Below, piece after piece: positions 9,454 through 18,726 of a stretch of DNA of 64,000 nt. The position numbers were made by a program, and so were the translations under genes. The stretch spans positions 2,852,001 through 2,916,000 of the forward strand of contig NC_014328.1 in NCBI RefSeq assembly GCF_000143685.1, given 5' to 3'. The number at the start of each line of letters is the position of its first letter. Position 1 is the stretch's first letter. This DNA comes from Clostridium ljungdahlii DSM 13528 (lineage in GTDB: Bacteria; Bacillota; Clostridia; Clostridiales; Clostridiaceae). The notes beneath the pieces were generated by a model. It had not been told where the DNA came from. It worked only from the letters and a program-made list of their open reading frames with translations, and did not search any database.

Positions 9454-10497
9454 TTAAAAATCATTACATTTAATAAGTATTTTGGGATATTTTCCACTAA
9501 TTTGAGCAGCAAAAGCTTCTTCTGCCTGATCAATAGTGAAAATTTTCTGTATAAAAGGTTTCAAATTCATTCTAGGCATAATTTGAGCAGCACGTGGATA
9601 TGCATATGGAGCTACATTTATACTAGAAATAGTCAATTCCTTACTATACAATTTGTCATATAGATTCAGTGGCATATCATAATTTTTTGGAAACATTGCA
9701 ATATAAAGAACAGTTCCCCCTTTTGCAGCTATTTCACTAGCTGCCGGTGCAGCATTAGGTGATCCCGAAGCTTCTATTACCAGGTCAAAACCCAATCCAT
9801 TAGTTATTTTATTGGATTCTACACATACATCCTGCTCCAAAGGATTGATAACATAATCAGCACCAAATTCTTTGGCAAGTTCCTGTCTTTCCTTAATAGG
9901 TTCTATAAGTGTCAATGATGTAGCTCCAAACATTTTCATTGCTTGAAGTGACAATAATCCTATAGGTCCACCTCCTGAAATGGCAACTCTTTGACCAATC
10001 TTCATATTTGTTTTGTCTACAATTCTAACTGCAATTGACACAGGTTCTAACAAGCATGCTTCTTCTAAACTGACATCATCCGGAACTTTAAAAACCTGAG
10101 ATTCATGCCACACTACATATTCGGACATACCAGGCTTATTATCCTGATATTCACAAAACTGCTCCTGACCATTTCGGCAATAATAACATGTACCACAAAA
10201 TCTTAAAAAGTTTCCTGCAACCCTGTCCCCTACTTTTAATCCCTTTTTAGTAGCCTTTTTACCGATTTCCACAATAGTACCTGAAATCTCATGTCCTATT
10301 CCAAAGGGAGGTTCAAGACCAAAAATTCCTTCTACTAAATGTGGATCAGAACCACATATTGAACAGTAAGCAACCTTTATTTTAACATCCTCATCTCCCA
10401 TTTCCTGCTCAGGCATATCTATAACCTGAACACGTCCCCTTTTATTAACATCAGGATCTTTTAAACTTCCTACCTTAACACAAGCAATAGTCTTCAT
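9454..10497 (-). CDS. Zinc-dependent MDR dehydrogenase (second copy)
   Basis: 347-residue medium-chain dehydrogenase. Catalytic zinc: C-S-I-C-G-S-D near residue 45 and GHEISG; structural zinc cysteines CGTCYYCRNGQEQFC; Rossmann motif GGGPIGL. AAGGAGG precedes the ATG. The length and central region resemble L-threonine/sorbitol/2,3-butanediol dehydrogenases; the true substrate is not evident. It is a paralogue of the enzyme at 6346-7362. With the SDR one gene upstream, the cluster has three oxidoreductases, enough to interconvert two polyol or keto-sugar intermediates before ketol transfer. Confidence 0.86.
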   Translation of the reverse strand: MKTIACVKVGSLKDPDVNKRGRVQVIDMPEQEMGDEDVKIKVAYCSICGSDPHLVEGIFGLEPPFGIGHEISGTIVEIGKKATKKGLKVGDRVAGNFLRFCGTCYYCRNGQEQFCEYQDNKPGMSEYVVWHESQVFKVPDDVSLEEACLLEPVSIAVRIVDKTNMKIGQRVAISGGGPIGLLSLQAMKMFGATSLTLIEPIKERQELAKEFGADYVINPLEQDVCVESNKITNGLGFDLVIEASGSPNAAPAASEIAAKGGTVLYIAMFPKNYDMPLNLYDKLYSKELTISSINVAPYAYPRAAQIMPRMNLKPFIQKIFTIDQAEEAFAAQISGKYPKILIKCNDF

Positions 10498-10516
10498 AAA
10501 TTAAAACCTCCTTATT

Positions 10517-11302
10517 TTATAATGTTGTCTGGAATCCACCATCAATACTTATATACCATCCATTAATATAATCTGATGCACTACTTGCTAAAAATACGGC
10601 AGTTCCCATTAGATCATTAAGTTCACCCCATCGACCACTTGGAATTCTATTTGTAATTTTATCGTAAAAATTTTTATCAGCACGTAACTCCTTGTTAACA
10701 TCAGTTGCCAGGAAGCCAGGGCAAATTGCATTGGTTTGAATATTATACTTGCCAACCTCATTTGCAAATACTTTTGTTAAACCAAGAATAGCATGTTTAC
10801 TTGCTGTATATGGTGGACATTTTTTATCCGCAGTAAAGGATAATGCTGAACCAATATTTATAATCTTACCGGAATTTTGTTTAACCATTTCTTTAACTAC
10901 CCTGTGGCTGAGATAGTACACAGAGTTTAAATCAATATCAATAATCTTCTGCCATGCTGAATCTGGATACTCTAAAAATTCCGCAAACGTACTTCCACCT
11001 GCATTATTTACTAAAATGTCAATTTTACCATATTCTTTCAAGCAGGTATTGACAACCTGCTCAATATAATCCTTTTTCGTTAAATCTCCTTGCAAGAACT
11101 TAACCTTCTGACCAGTTTCCTCTATGAGGCTCTTAATTTCAGATACATCATCAGTAAAGTGAGGTATAAAAAGATCAGCACCTGCTTTTGCAAAAGCAAC
11201 AGCATAAGCCATACCAAGACCTTGATTTGCACCTGTAACCACAGCTACTTTACCTTTAAGCGAAAATGCATTCATTGAAAAATCACTAAGCTTTTTTTCC
11301 AT
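10517..11302 (-). CDS. SDR-family oxidoreductase (KduD/gluconate 5-dehydrogenase-like)
   Basis: Classical short-chain dehydrogenase of 261 residues. It has the cofactor motif TGANQGLG (23-30), NNAGG, the catalytic Ser region (NIGSALS) and YTASK with catalytic Tyr and Lys, plus a C-terminal YINGWYISIDGG typical of KduD or Ga5DH-type sugar-acid dehydrogenases. Start has AGGAAGGTG upstream. It sits second in the operon, 19 bp after the symporter and 19 bp before the MDR gene. Likely reduces or oxidises a sugar or keto-acid with NAD(P)H; the exact substrate is inferred only as polyol or keto-sugar. Confidence 0.87.
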   Translation of the reverse strand: MEKKLSDFSMNAFSLKGKVAVVTGANQGLGMAYAVAFAKAGADLFIPHFTDDVSEIKSLIEETGQKVKFLQGDLTKKDYIEQVVNTCLKEYGKIDILVNNAGGSTFAEFLEYPDSAWQKIIDIDLNSVYYLSHRVVKEMVKQNSGKIINIGSALSFTADKKCPPYTASKHAILGLTKVFANEVGKYNIQTNAICPGFLATDVNKELRADKNFYDKITNRIPSGRWGELNDLMGTAVFLASSASDYINGWYISIDGGFQTTL

Positions 11303-11321
11303 AATAACACCTTCCTAATAT

Positions 11322-12773
11322 TTATAATTTTGTTGATTGGTCAGGGATTTCCTCTACTAACTCAACCAAACAATTTTCTTTATCATTTTTATGTCTTATA
11401 TCTAGTTCTGCCATTATATCAGCTACTCTTTCTTCTGTTAAATTATAGAATACCATGAATATGATCAATGTAACTACACAGACAACAGCTGGCAAAATAG
11501 ATGTCATAATTAAAATTCCATTCAAAGATTTTGCAGTTTGAGGTACATTAGGAATATATCCAACGTTAGCTAATATCAATGTAGGTATAACTCCCCCTAC
11601 TGCTAATGAAACCTTTAATCCAAGAGTAATAAGTGAGTACACAACTGCGGCATGTCTTTTGCCAGTATTGTACTCAGCATACTCAACTGCATCCGGAATG
11701 ATTGACCACAAACTGCCCATAAGTATACCATAGCCAAATGTAGCTACTGATTTAGCTATCATCATTGCTGCAATTTGTGAGACCGGAATGATATATAAAG
11801 CTGCTGATCCAATGGCACCTAAAATCAAACCAAGTGCAACAGTTTTTTTCTTTTTGATATGTCTAAAAAGCGAAGGCACAAAAGGAACTGCCACAACTGA
11901 AGGTAAAACATTCAACATAGAAAATAAAGCAACTAGATCTTTTCTATTTACGTTATAAGTCATATAATAAATTCCTGAAGCTGATTGTATAGACGAGAAT
12001 GCATAAACACCAACAAACAGTAAAAACAATACGACACCTGGCTTATTATGTGTAATCTGATAAATAAATCCTTTAAAAGTAACTGGATCTAGATGAGATT
12101 TTACTCTGATACGTTCATGCAAAGTAGTATAACTATAAATCAAGATAGACGCACAAATAATAGAAAGTAAAATAATAGTCATCTGGTAACCTTTTGCTGC
12201 ATTACCTCTGCCGAAAAATTGTGATAAAATAGGAATAAACAGTGCAACTACCACACCACCAGACTGAGCAAACATCATTCTTACGGAATTTAGCCTAGTC
12301 CTTTCCATAGGATCTGCTGTCATGACGGTTGTACAAGATACATATGGATTAATTATGAAAGTATATAATGTGAGCATCAAATTGTACGTGGCATACGCCC
12401 ATATCAATTTGCCCGTATGTCCCAAATTAGGTACTGTAAAAGTCAAAATACCTGCAATGGCAAAGGGAATAGCTCCATAAATAAGATAACTTTTATATTT
12501 ACCATGCTTTGGATTCATTCTTTCTGCAATAATACCCATGGTAGGGTCCCATATAATATCCCATCCTCTAGAAATAAGAAACATAACAGAAACTTCTACA
12601 GCAGTTAATCCATAAACATCAGTATAGTAGAATGTGAGAAACATTAAAATTGACTGAAAAACTAAATTCATTCCACCGTCTACAAGTGAATATCCTACTA
12701 CTTCTTTGGTCGGAAGTTTATAAAAACCAGGGTTATCACCACTTTTTTCATACAAATTTATCGTTTTTGCCAC
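11322..12773 (-). CDS. GPH-family sugar:cation symporter (second copy, operon head)
   Basis: 483-residue, 12-TM symporter of the GPH family, first gene of the minus-strand cluster. Visible: VGYSLVDGGMNLVFQ at the N-terminus, GIIAERMNPKHGKYKSY after helix 3, and SIIPDAVEYAEYNTGKRH in the second half. Start is a GTG with AGGAG eleven bases upstream. The carrier is predicted to import the pathway substrate with a cation. A near-consensus cre box lies 70 bp upstream, and the AraC-type activator gene is divergent. Confidence 0.87.
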   Translation of the reverse strand: MAKTINLYEKSGDNPGFYKLPTKEVVGYSLVDGGMNLVFQSILMFLTFYYTDVYGLTAVEVSVMFLISRGWDIIWDPTMGIIAERMNPKHGKYKSYLIYGAIPFAIAGILTFTVPNLGHTGKLIWAYATYNLMLTLYTFIINPYVSCTTVMTADPMERTRLNSVRMMFAQSGGVVVALFIPILSQFFGRGNAAKGYQMTIILLSIICASILIYSYTTLHERIRVKSHLDPVTFKGFIYQITHNKPGVVLFLLFVGVYAFSSIQSASGIYYMTYNVNRKDLVALFSMLNVLPSVVAVPFVPSLFRHIKKKKTVALGLILGAIGSAALYIIPVSQIAAMMIAKSVATFGYGILMGSLWSIIPDAVEYAEYNTGKRHAAVVYSLITLGLKVSLAVGGVIPTLILANVGYIPNVPQTAKSLNGILIMTSILPAVVCVVTLIIFMVFYNLTEERVADIMAELDIRHKNDKENCLVELVEEIPDQSTKL

Positions 12774-13159
12774 TATTTCGTCAACTCCTTTTCAAATTTA
12801 TAATAGCTTACAATTTTTAAAATCCATAGTAAGTTCAATGATAGTAAACGATTGCAAAATGTACCTTCTAAATAAAATGGCATGGTTCAAAAGCTTAGCT
12901 CCTCCTTTTCATTTTATTCACCACTTCTTAGTTATTAATTTTATATTATTTAGTCTTAACTTAAGTGTGTTTTTTTTATGAAAACGTGTACTTTCTATAT
13001 TAATTTCATTATCTGTTATTCTTAAATATATTTTTTAAACATATAACTTTTTATATATTGGGGAAATAATATTTACAAATTGCTAATATATGTATACAAT
13101 AAAATCATAGTTTAAAATTTATATACGAGTAATTAAGGTATCTTGGAGGTACTATGTAA
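12774..13159. other. Divergent intergenic control region
   Basis: 386 bp, very AT-rich, between the operon (leftward) and its AraC regulator (rightward). Holds the cre candidates, and a possible regulator promoter with TTACAA and TACAAT boxes about 60 bp before the AraC gene. No open reading frame with a ribosome site was found. Confidence 0.5.
12843..12856. promoter_or_regulatory. Candidate cre (CcpA) site before the sugar operon
   Basis: AGTAAACGATTGCA matches the consensus TGWAARCGNTWNCA at 13 of 14 positions (first base differs). A weaker second match, TGAAAACGTGTACT, is at 12979-12992 (12 of 14). Position 70 bp upstream of the GPH gene fits catabolite repression of the operon by CcpA. 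Confidence 0.55.
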
Positions 13160-14755
13160 ATGTTTTCTAAAATTGTCTTATATGCAGAAGATAAAATTGC
13201 TAATATGATATGTAACTTCTACAGGACAACTAAAAGTGATTTTTATATTTCTTATATTGCTAACTCTTATAAAAATAGTATTGAAAAAGCAATAGAACTT
13301 AATGCTCAAGTTATAATTCTTCAACTTAAACACCCTGTATATAAAATTCATAATTTTTTCTACGATTTAGCGATGTCAAATATATATCCAATGATCCTAA
13401 TTTTTAATGTCATTTCAGAAAATCAAATTATATACTCTATTACAAGTCACAAGGACATTACTTATATTAATAAAATAAAATCCTTTTTTACTCAGTCTTT
13501 AAGTAAAAAATATACTTGTCATTTTAACTATATTGGTGAAGAAAAAGATTCAAACTTGATAATGGACTTCAGAATCAGTAAACTAGAAAAAACCGAATAT
13601 CTAAAAGATATTCTACGGGGAGTAATTAAAAGTGAATTTTTATATTATAAAAAAAAAGTAAACTTAAATCTAAATGATTACGGTTACTACGTATATATTT
13701 GTAATCTTATGGAAATTGAATATTCAGACCACTATTTAAATAAAAATATTTACTACTTAACTGGAGAAGAATTTATTAAAGAATGTGAAACCGTTCTTGA
13801 TGAGTACAGCGGAGGTGAGGTTTTTTATATTGATCCCGATATTTTGTGCATAATTATCAATGATTTTAATTGTAGAAGTATTGCTAGCAAACAAAATAAA
13901 CTTTTTGAAATTACTAACAAATTGAATAATGTAACAAAATCTAAGACAGCATTCAGATATATGAGCAGCTATATCAAAGATATTGAAAATATAAGAGATG
14001 CTTATGAATCTTTCCATTGTTTAAAAGCATATAATTTTTTCTGTTCTGACGCTAAATTACTCACTCAAAAATATATCAATTCAATAAAAAAAGAAATAGA
14101 CTACACTTTAGTAGATAACACTCTAAAACAAATAAAAGAACTTATAAATTATGATATTTTTAATATTAAATTGAATAAGTTAATATATAAACTATTTTTA
14201 GATATTGTAAAACCAAGTCTTGACTACAATCTTTATTATTATTGCCATACTTCGTTGTCATCGGCATTAGCTGACAGGTATAGCAATCTATATAAAAAAA
14301 TATTGCCGGAGAGTTCCCTATCCAAAAAAGTATTCTTCATCTCCATAGAGGATAAATGCAGTGAATTTATAGATTCTGTAAATCAACTCAAGTCTGAGCT
14401 TTCCAACAAATATATGATAAAGAATTCTATAGTTATTCAAGTATTAAACTTTATACATATTCACTATATGGAGAATATTACTGTAAATCTTATTGCATCT
14501 AGCTTAAATATTAGCAACTCATATTTAAGTCAGATATTTAAAAAGGAGATTGGTACAAGCATTATAAAATATATTATTAACTATAGAGTAGAAAAAGCCA
14601 AAGAACTTCTTTCTTCAAGTGACGAACTAATTTACAATATTGCTGAAAAAGTAGGCTTTTGTGATGAAAAACACTTTTCAAAAACATTCAAAAAAATTAC
14701 TGGTCTAACTCCTATGCAGTATAAAAAGCAAAATGAGAAAGCCAAATATATCTAA
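13160..14755 (+). CDS. AraC-family regulator with degenerate receiver-like N-terminus
   Basis: 531 residues with a C-terminal AraC DNA-binding domain (last ~100 residues: IHYMENITVNLIASSLNIS, YLSQIFKKEIG, then IAEKVGFCDEKHFSKTFKK and TGLTPMQYKK). The N-terminal ~110 residues run like a response-regulator receiver (strand KIVLYAED, helix, then AQVIILQLKHP), but where a phosphoacceptor Asp is expected (VIILD) there is Gln, so phosphorylation is unlikely. The long middle section resembles the YesN-type linker in layout, not clearly in sequence. GGAGG lies ten bases from the ATG. Divergent from the sugar operon, it probably senses the substrate or an intermediate and activates transcription. Confidence 0.85.
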   Translation: MFSKIVLYAEDKIANMICNFYRTTKSDFYISYIANSYKNSIEKAIELNAQVIILQLKHPVYKIHNFFYDLAMSNIYPMILIFNVISENQIIYSITSHKDITYINKIKSFFTQSLSKKYTCHFNYIGEEKDSNLIMDFRISKLEKTEYLKDILRGVIKSEFLYYKKKVNLNLNDYGYYVYICNLMEIEYSDHYLNKNIYYLTGEEFIKECETVLDEYSGGEVFYIDPDILCIIINDFNCRSIASKQNKLFEITNKLNNVTKSKTAFRYMSSYIKDIENIRDAYESFHCLKAYNFFCSDAKLLTQKYINSIKKEIDYTLVDNTLKQIKELINYDIFNIKLNKLIYKLFLDIVKPSLDYNLYYYCHTSLSSALADRYSNLYKKILPESSLSKKVFFISIEDKCSEFIDSVNQLKSELSNKYMIKNSIVIQVLNFIHIHYMENITVNLIASSLNISNSYLSQIFKKEIGTSIIKYIINYRVEKAKELLSSSDELIYNIAEKVGFCDEKHFSKTFKKITGLTPMQYKKQNEKAKYI

Positions 14756-14850
14756 AAACAAAGGGATAACTGTTCACCTAGGGTATTTCAATATTAAATA
14801 TACGTAAGACAAACAAATACATTGCAGTAAATAAATTACTACCATGTATT

Positions 14851-15708
14851 TTAGCCAATATCCTTTTTAGCAAATCCTTTAATACTCATAAATATGAAAA
14901 ATACTAAATATACACATACATAGACCATCATCCATACACTTGGTGTAGTAGACTTCCCTAGTATACCAAAACCAAAACCTGACATAGGATTAAATGTTCC
15001 TAAAGAAGTAAAAATAGTAGAAATCATTTTTCTATAAATTACTTCAAAAGGAGAAATTAAACTTGAAATTATTCCAATTGTAGAAAGGGAATCATTTTCA
15101 ATATATGCTCCTGCTTGTTCCATCACTCCACCAATTAATCCAAGTACATATAAAGCCACTACTACTATCCCATTATTTAAGGTTTTGAATTTAGTACTTC
15201 CATAAAGAGATATTGATAATATAGTCAAAGGCTGCAAAATAAAAAACAAGAATCCCTTAGCAAGTGCTGCTGTCCCAAAAGTTTCTACCATAGATATTCT
15301 ATTTACAGTGGAAATAATAATTACTGCTATATAAAGAAAAGTACTGTATAAAATAATAAGAATAGCTGTACCCAGGTATTTCCCAATTATATATTCTTCT
15401 CTCTTAATTGGCTTTGTTAAAATGGTTAAAATAGTTCCATTTTCTATTTCAGAAGAAACCATTCCTATGGACAGCATTATAGTTAAAAATGCTACAAGTA
15501 TAATGGAAAAATAAAACCCAATTATAGAAATAGTTGAAGAAAGATTAGCAATCATATCTATCATGCCATTATTACCAGTCACATTATTACTTGTAAATTT
15601 AAAGATAATAGTTAAAAGGATAAGGTATACTATGGTCAATATGCCTATAAAATGAAAGATTTTCTTTCTATAAATTTCCTTAAAAGTGGAAAGTGCAATA
15701 ATAAACAT
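14851..15708 (-). CDS. ABC-2 type transporter permease (NosY-like)
   Basis: 285 residues, about six membrane helices, with the MFIIALSTFKEIYRKKIF start and the segment GMVSSEIENGTILTILTKPIKREEYI GKY that is typical of ABC-2 permeases of the NosY/EcsB-type group. It is the membrane partner of the ATPase upstream, sharing one base with it (TAATG). Last gene of the sigma/anti-sigma/ABC operon. The exported or affected substrate is unknown; ECF-linked ABC-2 systems are often envelope-stress or peptide-resistance devices. Confidence 0.85.
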   Translation of the reverse strand: MFIIALSTFKEIYRKKIFHFIGILTIVYLILLTIIFKFTSNNVTGNNGMIDMIANLSSTISIIGFYFSIILVAFLTIMLSIGMVSSEIENGTILTILTKPIKREEYIIGKYLGTAILIILYSTFLYIAVIIISTVNRISMVETFGTAALAKGFLFFILQPLTILSISLYGSTKFKTLNNGIVVVALYVLGLIGGVMEQAGAYIENDSLSTIGIISSLISPFEVIYRKMISTIFTSLGTFNPMSGFGFGILGKSTTPSVWMMVYVCVYLVFFIFMSIKGFAKKDIG

Positions 15709-16613
15709 TATTCTTCACCTCCTTCAATAAGTTTTATAAATATCTCTTCCAGACTATTTCTGTGAGGAGTAAGTCCATACAACTTTCCACCACCTGATAT
15801 AATTAACGAAGCAGCTTCATGTATCTCATAGTTTTCCTTAACATGCATTTTAATGTTTTTCCCATCGAAAGTCATATCTTCATCAATTTTTTCAAGCTTA
15901 TTTAAAATTTCATTATTCATATTTTCTACATGAATGTCCAAAACAGTGTTTCCCTCTAAAAGATCATCGATTTTTCCTTGTTTTACAATACTTCCTTTAC
16001 TTATAATAGCTACACTATCGCAAATCATTTCTACTTCACTTAAAAGGTGACTATTTAAAAATACAGTTTTATCCATATCTTTTAGCTTCAATATAATATC
16101 TCTAACTTCTTTTCTACCTATAGGATCTAATGCAGAAGTAGGTTCATCTAAAAAAAGAAGCTCAGGATCACAAAGAAGAGCACTTGCAATTCCTATTCTC
16201 TGCTGCATGCCTTTACTATAAGTACCTATTTTACTTTTTTCAGCACCTTTTAAATTAACAATTTCAAGGACTTCTTCTATTTTTATAGAAGAAGTCTTCT
16301 TATCAAGTTTATATAATGAAGAGTGGAAGGACAGGAGGTCTAATCCTGTCATCCATTCTTGATATTTAAAAAGTTCAGGCAAATATCCTATCCTTTTCCT
16401 GGTCTCCAAATCCCCAATAGGCTTACCTAATATACTTGCATTTCCTGAAGTGGGAAACAGCAGCCCAACAATGGTTTTTATAAATGTGCTTTTTCCTGCA
16501 CCATTAGGGCCTAGAAATCCATAAATTTCACCTTTAGCTACAGATATATTTATATTTCTGCATCCTTTGTTATTCTCATATATTTTAGAAAGATTTTCTG
16601 TTTCGATTACCAA
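15708..16613 (-). CDS. ABC transporter ATP-binding protein (CcmA/BcrA type)
   Basis: About 301 residues. Walker A GPNGAGKST, Q-loop LPELFKYQEW, signature YSKGMQQR, Walker B LLFLDEPTSALD, and switch His (NSHLL), followed by a ~90-residue C-terminal domain seen in BcrA-type ATPases. GTG at 16622 overlaps its own possible ribosome site (GAGGTG); TTG at 16613 sits six bases after it and is preferred, though either may be used. Pairs with the ABC-2 permease downstream. Confidence 0.87.
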   Translation of the reverse strand: MVIETENLSKIYENNKGCRNINISVAKGEIYGFLGPNGAGKSTFIKTIVGLLFPTSGNASILGKPIGDLETRKRIGYLPELFKYQEWMTGLDLLSFHSSLYKLDKKTSSIKIEEVLEIVNLKGAEKSKIGTYSKGMQQRIGIASALLCDPELLFLDEPTSALDPIGRKEVRDIILKLKDMDKTVFLNSHLLSEVEMICDSVAIISKGSIVKQGKIDDLLEGNTVLDIHVENMNNEILNKLEKIDEDMTFDGKNIKMHVKENYEIHEAASLIISGGGKLYGLTPHRNSLEEIFIKLIEGGEE

Positions 16614-16618
16614 ATTTA

Positions 16619-17725
16619 TCACCTCATAGACTTTGCTGTTTCCAGTAATTTATTTTTATCTACATTACCATCAATGCTAATTAAAACATTGTCTTTAAGA
16701 ACTAAAATAGAAGAATGTATCTTTTCCTTATCATTTTGACTGGTATCAAAGCATCCAATGGCTTTCATACCATTTATATTCATTTCTTCAGATTTACCTC
16801 CTACATTTGGAATATACAAAGTACTTTTCCAATCCTTCATGGATTTCAGCTGATTTTGCATATCTTGCGGCAGTACTGAAAGATCTGAAAGTGCATTAAA
16901 TATTTCATCCACATCTGCACCATCAGGTGCCACAATTTCCGGTACTTTGGTTTCTGAAACAGCTATACGGTCGCCATTTGTTGAATCTTCATACATAATG
17001 CTTAACCCTCCAGCCATGTTTAAAGAAAAAGTCTTTCCATCTAAGTCTTTAGGAAATAGTTTTTTCCCTCCTAAAGATTTAAGAAGCCCATTTATATTTT
17101 CTACATTTAAAGTAAAATCCATTTTGGAAGGCTTATCTATTGAAATATTCTTTACTTCTTTTGATTGCATATTTTGAGGTATAGATATTGTGAATGGCAG
17201 TGTTTTTTTTGCTTCATCTATAGTAACATTTTTTTGTTCGCCGCCCTGATATTTAACTTTGCCTATTTTATCAATATTAATATCTGCCTTATGGTCTATA
17301 AGTTCATTTTTAAGTTTTGTAATATCATCTAATGAAATATTTACACTTTTGATATCCTTTGCTCTAAAAATTGAAACTGCATTAATAACTGATGCTCTTA
17401 TAGGCTCTACAGAAACACAAGTGGTTATGACAATGGCTGCGCAAGCTGCTGCTGCTATTTTTTTATATTTTTTCATAATTTTAAACTCTCCCTTTTTATT
17501 TTTTACTTCAATATCCCTATTTTCTATTTCTACATGATTTATTTTAAAATCTCTCTCATAATCTTGAAGTTTTTCCACGGCAAAACTATTTATAGACTTC
17601 AATTCTTTATAAACTTCTTTGCATTTTCCACATTGAAAAAGGTGCATTTCTACTTCTTTTATTTCAGTATTACTAAGTTCTCCATCAATATATGCTTGAA
17701 TGCTTCCTTCACTTAGACACTTCAC
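16619..17725 (-). CDS. Membrane anti-sigma factor with zinc-finger domain
   Basis: 368 residues. The N-terminus has the anti-sigma zinc-finger pattern (MKCLSEGSIQAYIDGELS, then H-L-F-Q-C-G-K-C, the HxxxCxxC element) that holds a partner ECF sigma factor. A single TM helix lies near residues 88-105 (IAAAACAAIVITTCVSV), and the remaining ~260 residues are extracellular, possibly a sensor. GTG start with AGAGGTG upstream, 3 bp after the sigma gene. The extracellular half is distantly like DUF4367-type modules, but I cannot assign it firmly. It likely releases the sigma factor on envelope stress. Confidence 0.83.
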   Translation of the reverse strand: MKCLSEGSIQAYIDGELSNTEIKEVEMHLFQCGKCKEVYKELKSINSFAVEKLQDYERDFKINHVEIENRDIEVKNKKGEFKIMKKYKKIAAAACAAIVITTCVSVEPIRASVINAVSIFRAKDIKSVNISLDDITKLKNELIDHKADINIDKIGKVKYQGGEQKNVTIDEAKKTLPFTISIPQNMQSKEVKNISIDKPSKMDFTLNVENINGLLKSLGGKKLFPKDLDGKTFSLNMAGGLSIMYEDSTNGDRIAVSETKVPEIVAPDGADVDEIFNALSDLSVLPQDMQNQLKSMKDWKSTLYIPNVGGKSEEMNINGMKAIGCFDTSQNDKEKIHSSILVLKDNVLISIDGNVDKNKLLETAKSMR

Positions 17726-17728
17726 TTT

Positions 17729-18259
17729 TTATTCACCTCTCTCTTCTAAGCTTAAATAGCTTTCTTTAAATTTTCTTTGTGCTCTCGATATAAGTGTGCC
17801 TACAGAGTTTTTATCTACTCCAATTATTTCTGCAATTTCACTATATTTGTATCCTGAAAATTTAAGAACCAGACACATACGATCTCTAGGTGGAAGTGCA
17901 TTCAGTACTTTTTTAGTTAAATCTACCTCACAATTATTAATTGCAACTTCTTCAATTGAAATAACGTTATCTGTTTCTTTTTTGTAAATCATCTCATTTT
18001 TTCCCTCATGAATTTTTTTATTTCTTATATAATTGTAGGAAGTATTGGTAGAAACCTTATTTAACCATGCAGCAATGTTATTGTGGTCAGGTGGTGAATT
18101 ATATAACTTCATAAATACTTCCTGTGCCAAATCTTCAGCTGCATGCATGTCCCCAGTAAGGTAGGAAATTCTTCTGAAGATGGTGTCATAATATTTCTCA
18201 TATACAGCTTTAAAATTTTGCTCATATTTTTTCTTTTTAAAATAACTGATAACACCCAT
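17729..18259 (-). CDS. ECF-type RNA polymerase sigma factor
   Basis: 176-residue sigma-70 of the ECF class: region 2 (YYDTIFRRISYLTGDMHAAEDLAQEVFMKLY) and region 4 (LPPRDRMCLVLKFSGYKYSEIAEIIG, VGTLISRAQRKFKE). The pair with the zinc-finger anti-sigma downstream is classical. GGAGG lies 14 bases from the ATG, which is long, so the start is a little uncertain. A 16-bp perfect palindrome (18314-18329, TATATTCTAGAATATA) in the upstream gap could be an operator. It probably autoregulates the operon and drives the exporter. Confidence 0.9.
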   Translation of the reverse strand: MGVISYFKKKKYEQNFKAVYEKYYDTIFRRISYLTGDMHAAEDLAQEVFMKLYNSPPDHNNIAAWLNKVSTNTSYNYIRNKKIHEGKNEMIYKKETDNVISIEEVAINNCEVDLTKKVLNALPPRDRMCLVLKFSGYKYSEIAEIIGVDKNSVGTLISRAQRKFKESYLSLEERGE

Positions 18260-18467
18260 ATTTTTGACTGTATTCCTCCTTCTAGGTAACCTTGTTCAAA
18301 AGCTTTTGATTAATATATTCTAGAATATACTTGATACCTTTTTTGTTAAATTTGGTATCTATAATATTAACACATAAGTATTAAAAATTATGACAAGAAT
18401 TATGATATAATTAATAAACTATTTTAAAATCATGAAAAATAACAATTTTAAATGGAGGTATACTATA

Positions 18468-18695
18468 ATGAACAAAATTAAATTAAACAAAGAAAAAAAG
18501 CAAGAAATGATTTCTACAATAAAGGACTATTTTCTAAACGAAAGAGATGAAGAATTAGGCGATTTGGCCTCAAGCTTGATACTAGATTTTATAGTAGAAG
18601 AATTAGCTCCAGAATTTTATAATCAGGGAGTTTATGATTGTTATAAATATATTACTGATAGAAATGAAGATTTATTATCCCTTCAAATATATTAA
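18468..18695 (+). CDS. DUF2164-like small protein
   Basis: 75 residues, acidic and helical. ATG at 18468 has GGAGG nine bases upstream, so the longer frame from 18432 is rejected. The pattern LNKEKKQEMISTIKDYF, E-L-G-D-L-A, LDFIVEELAP-x-F-Y-N-Q-G-V-Y-D matches my memory of the DUF2164 family, whose function is unknown. Followed after 31 bp by the pentapeptide-repeat gene and possibly co-transcribed. Confidence 0.75.
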   Translation: MNKIKLNKEKKQEMISTIKDYFLNERDEELGDLASSLILDFIVEELAPEFYNQGVYDCYKYITDRNEDLLSLQIY

Positions 18696-18726
18696 CTCAT
18701 ATGCAAATTAGGAGAATGTTAAAAAT

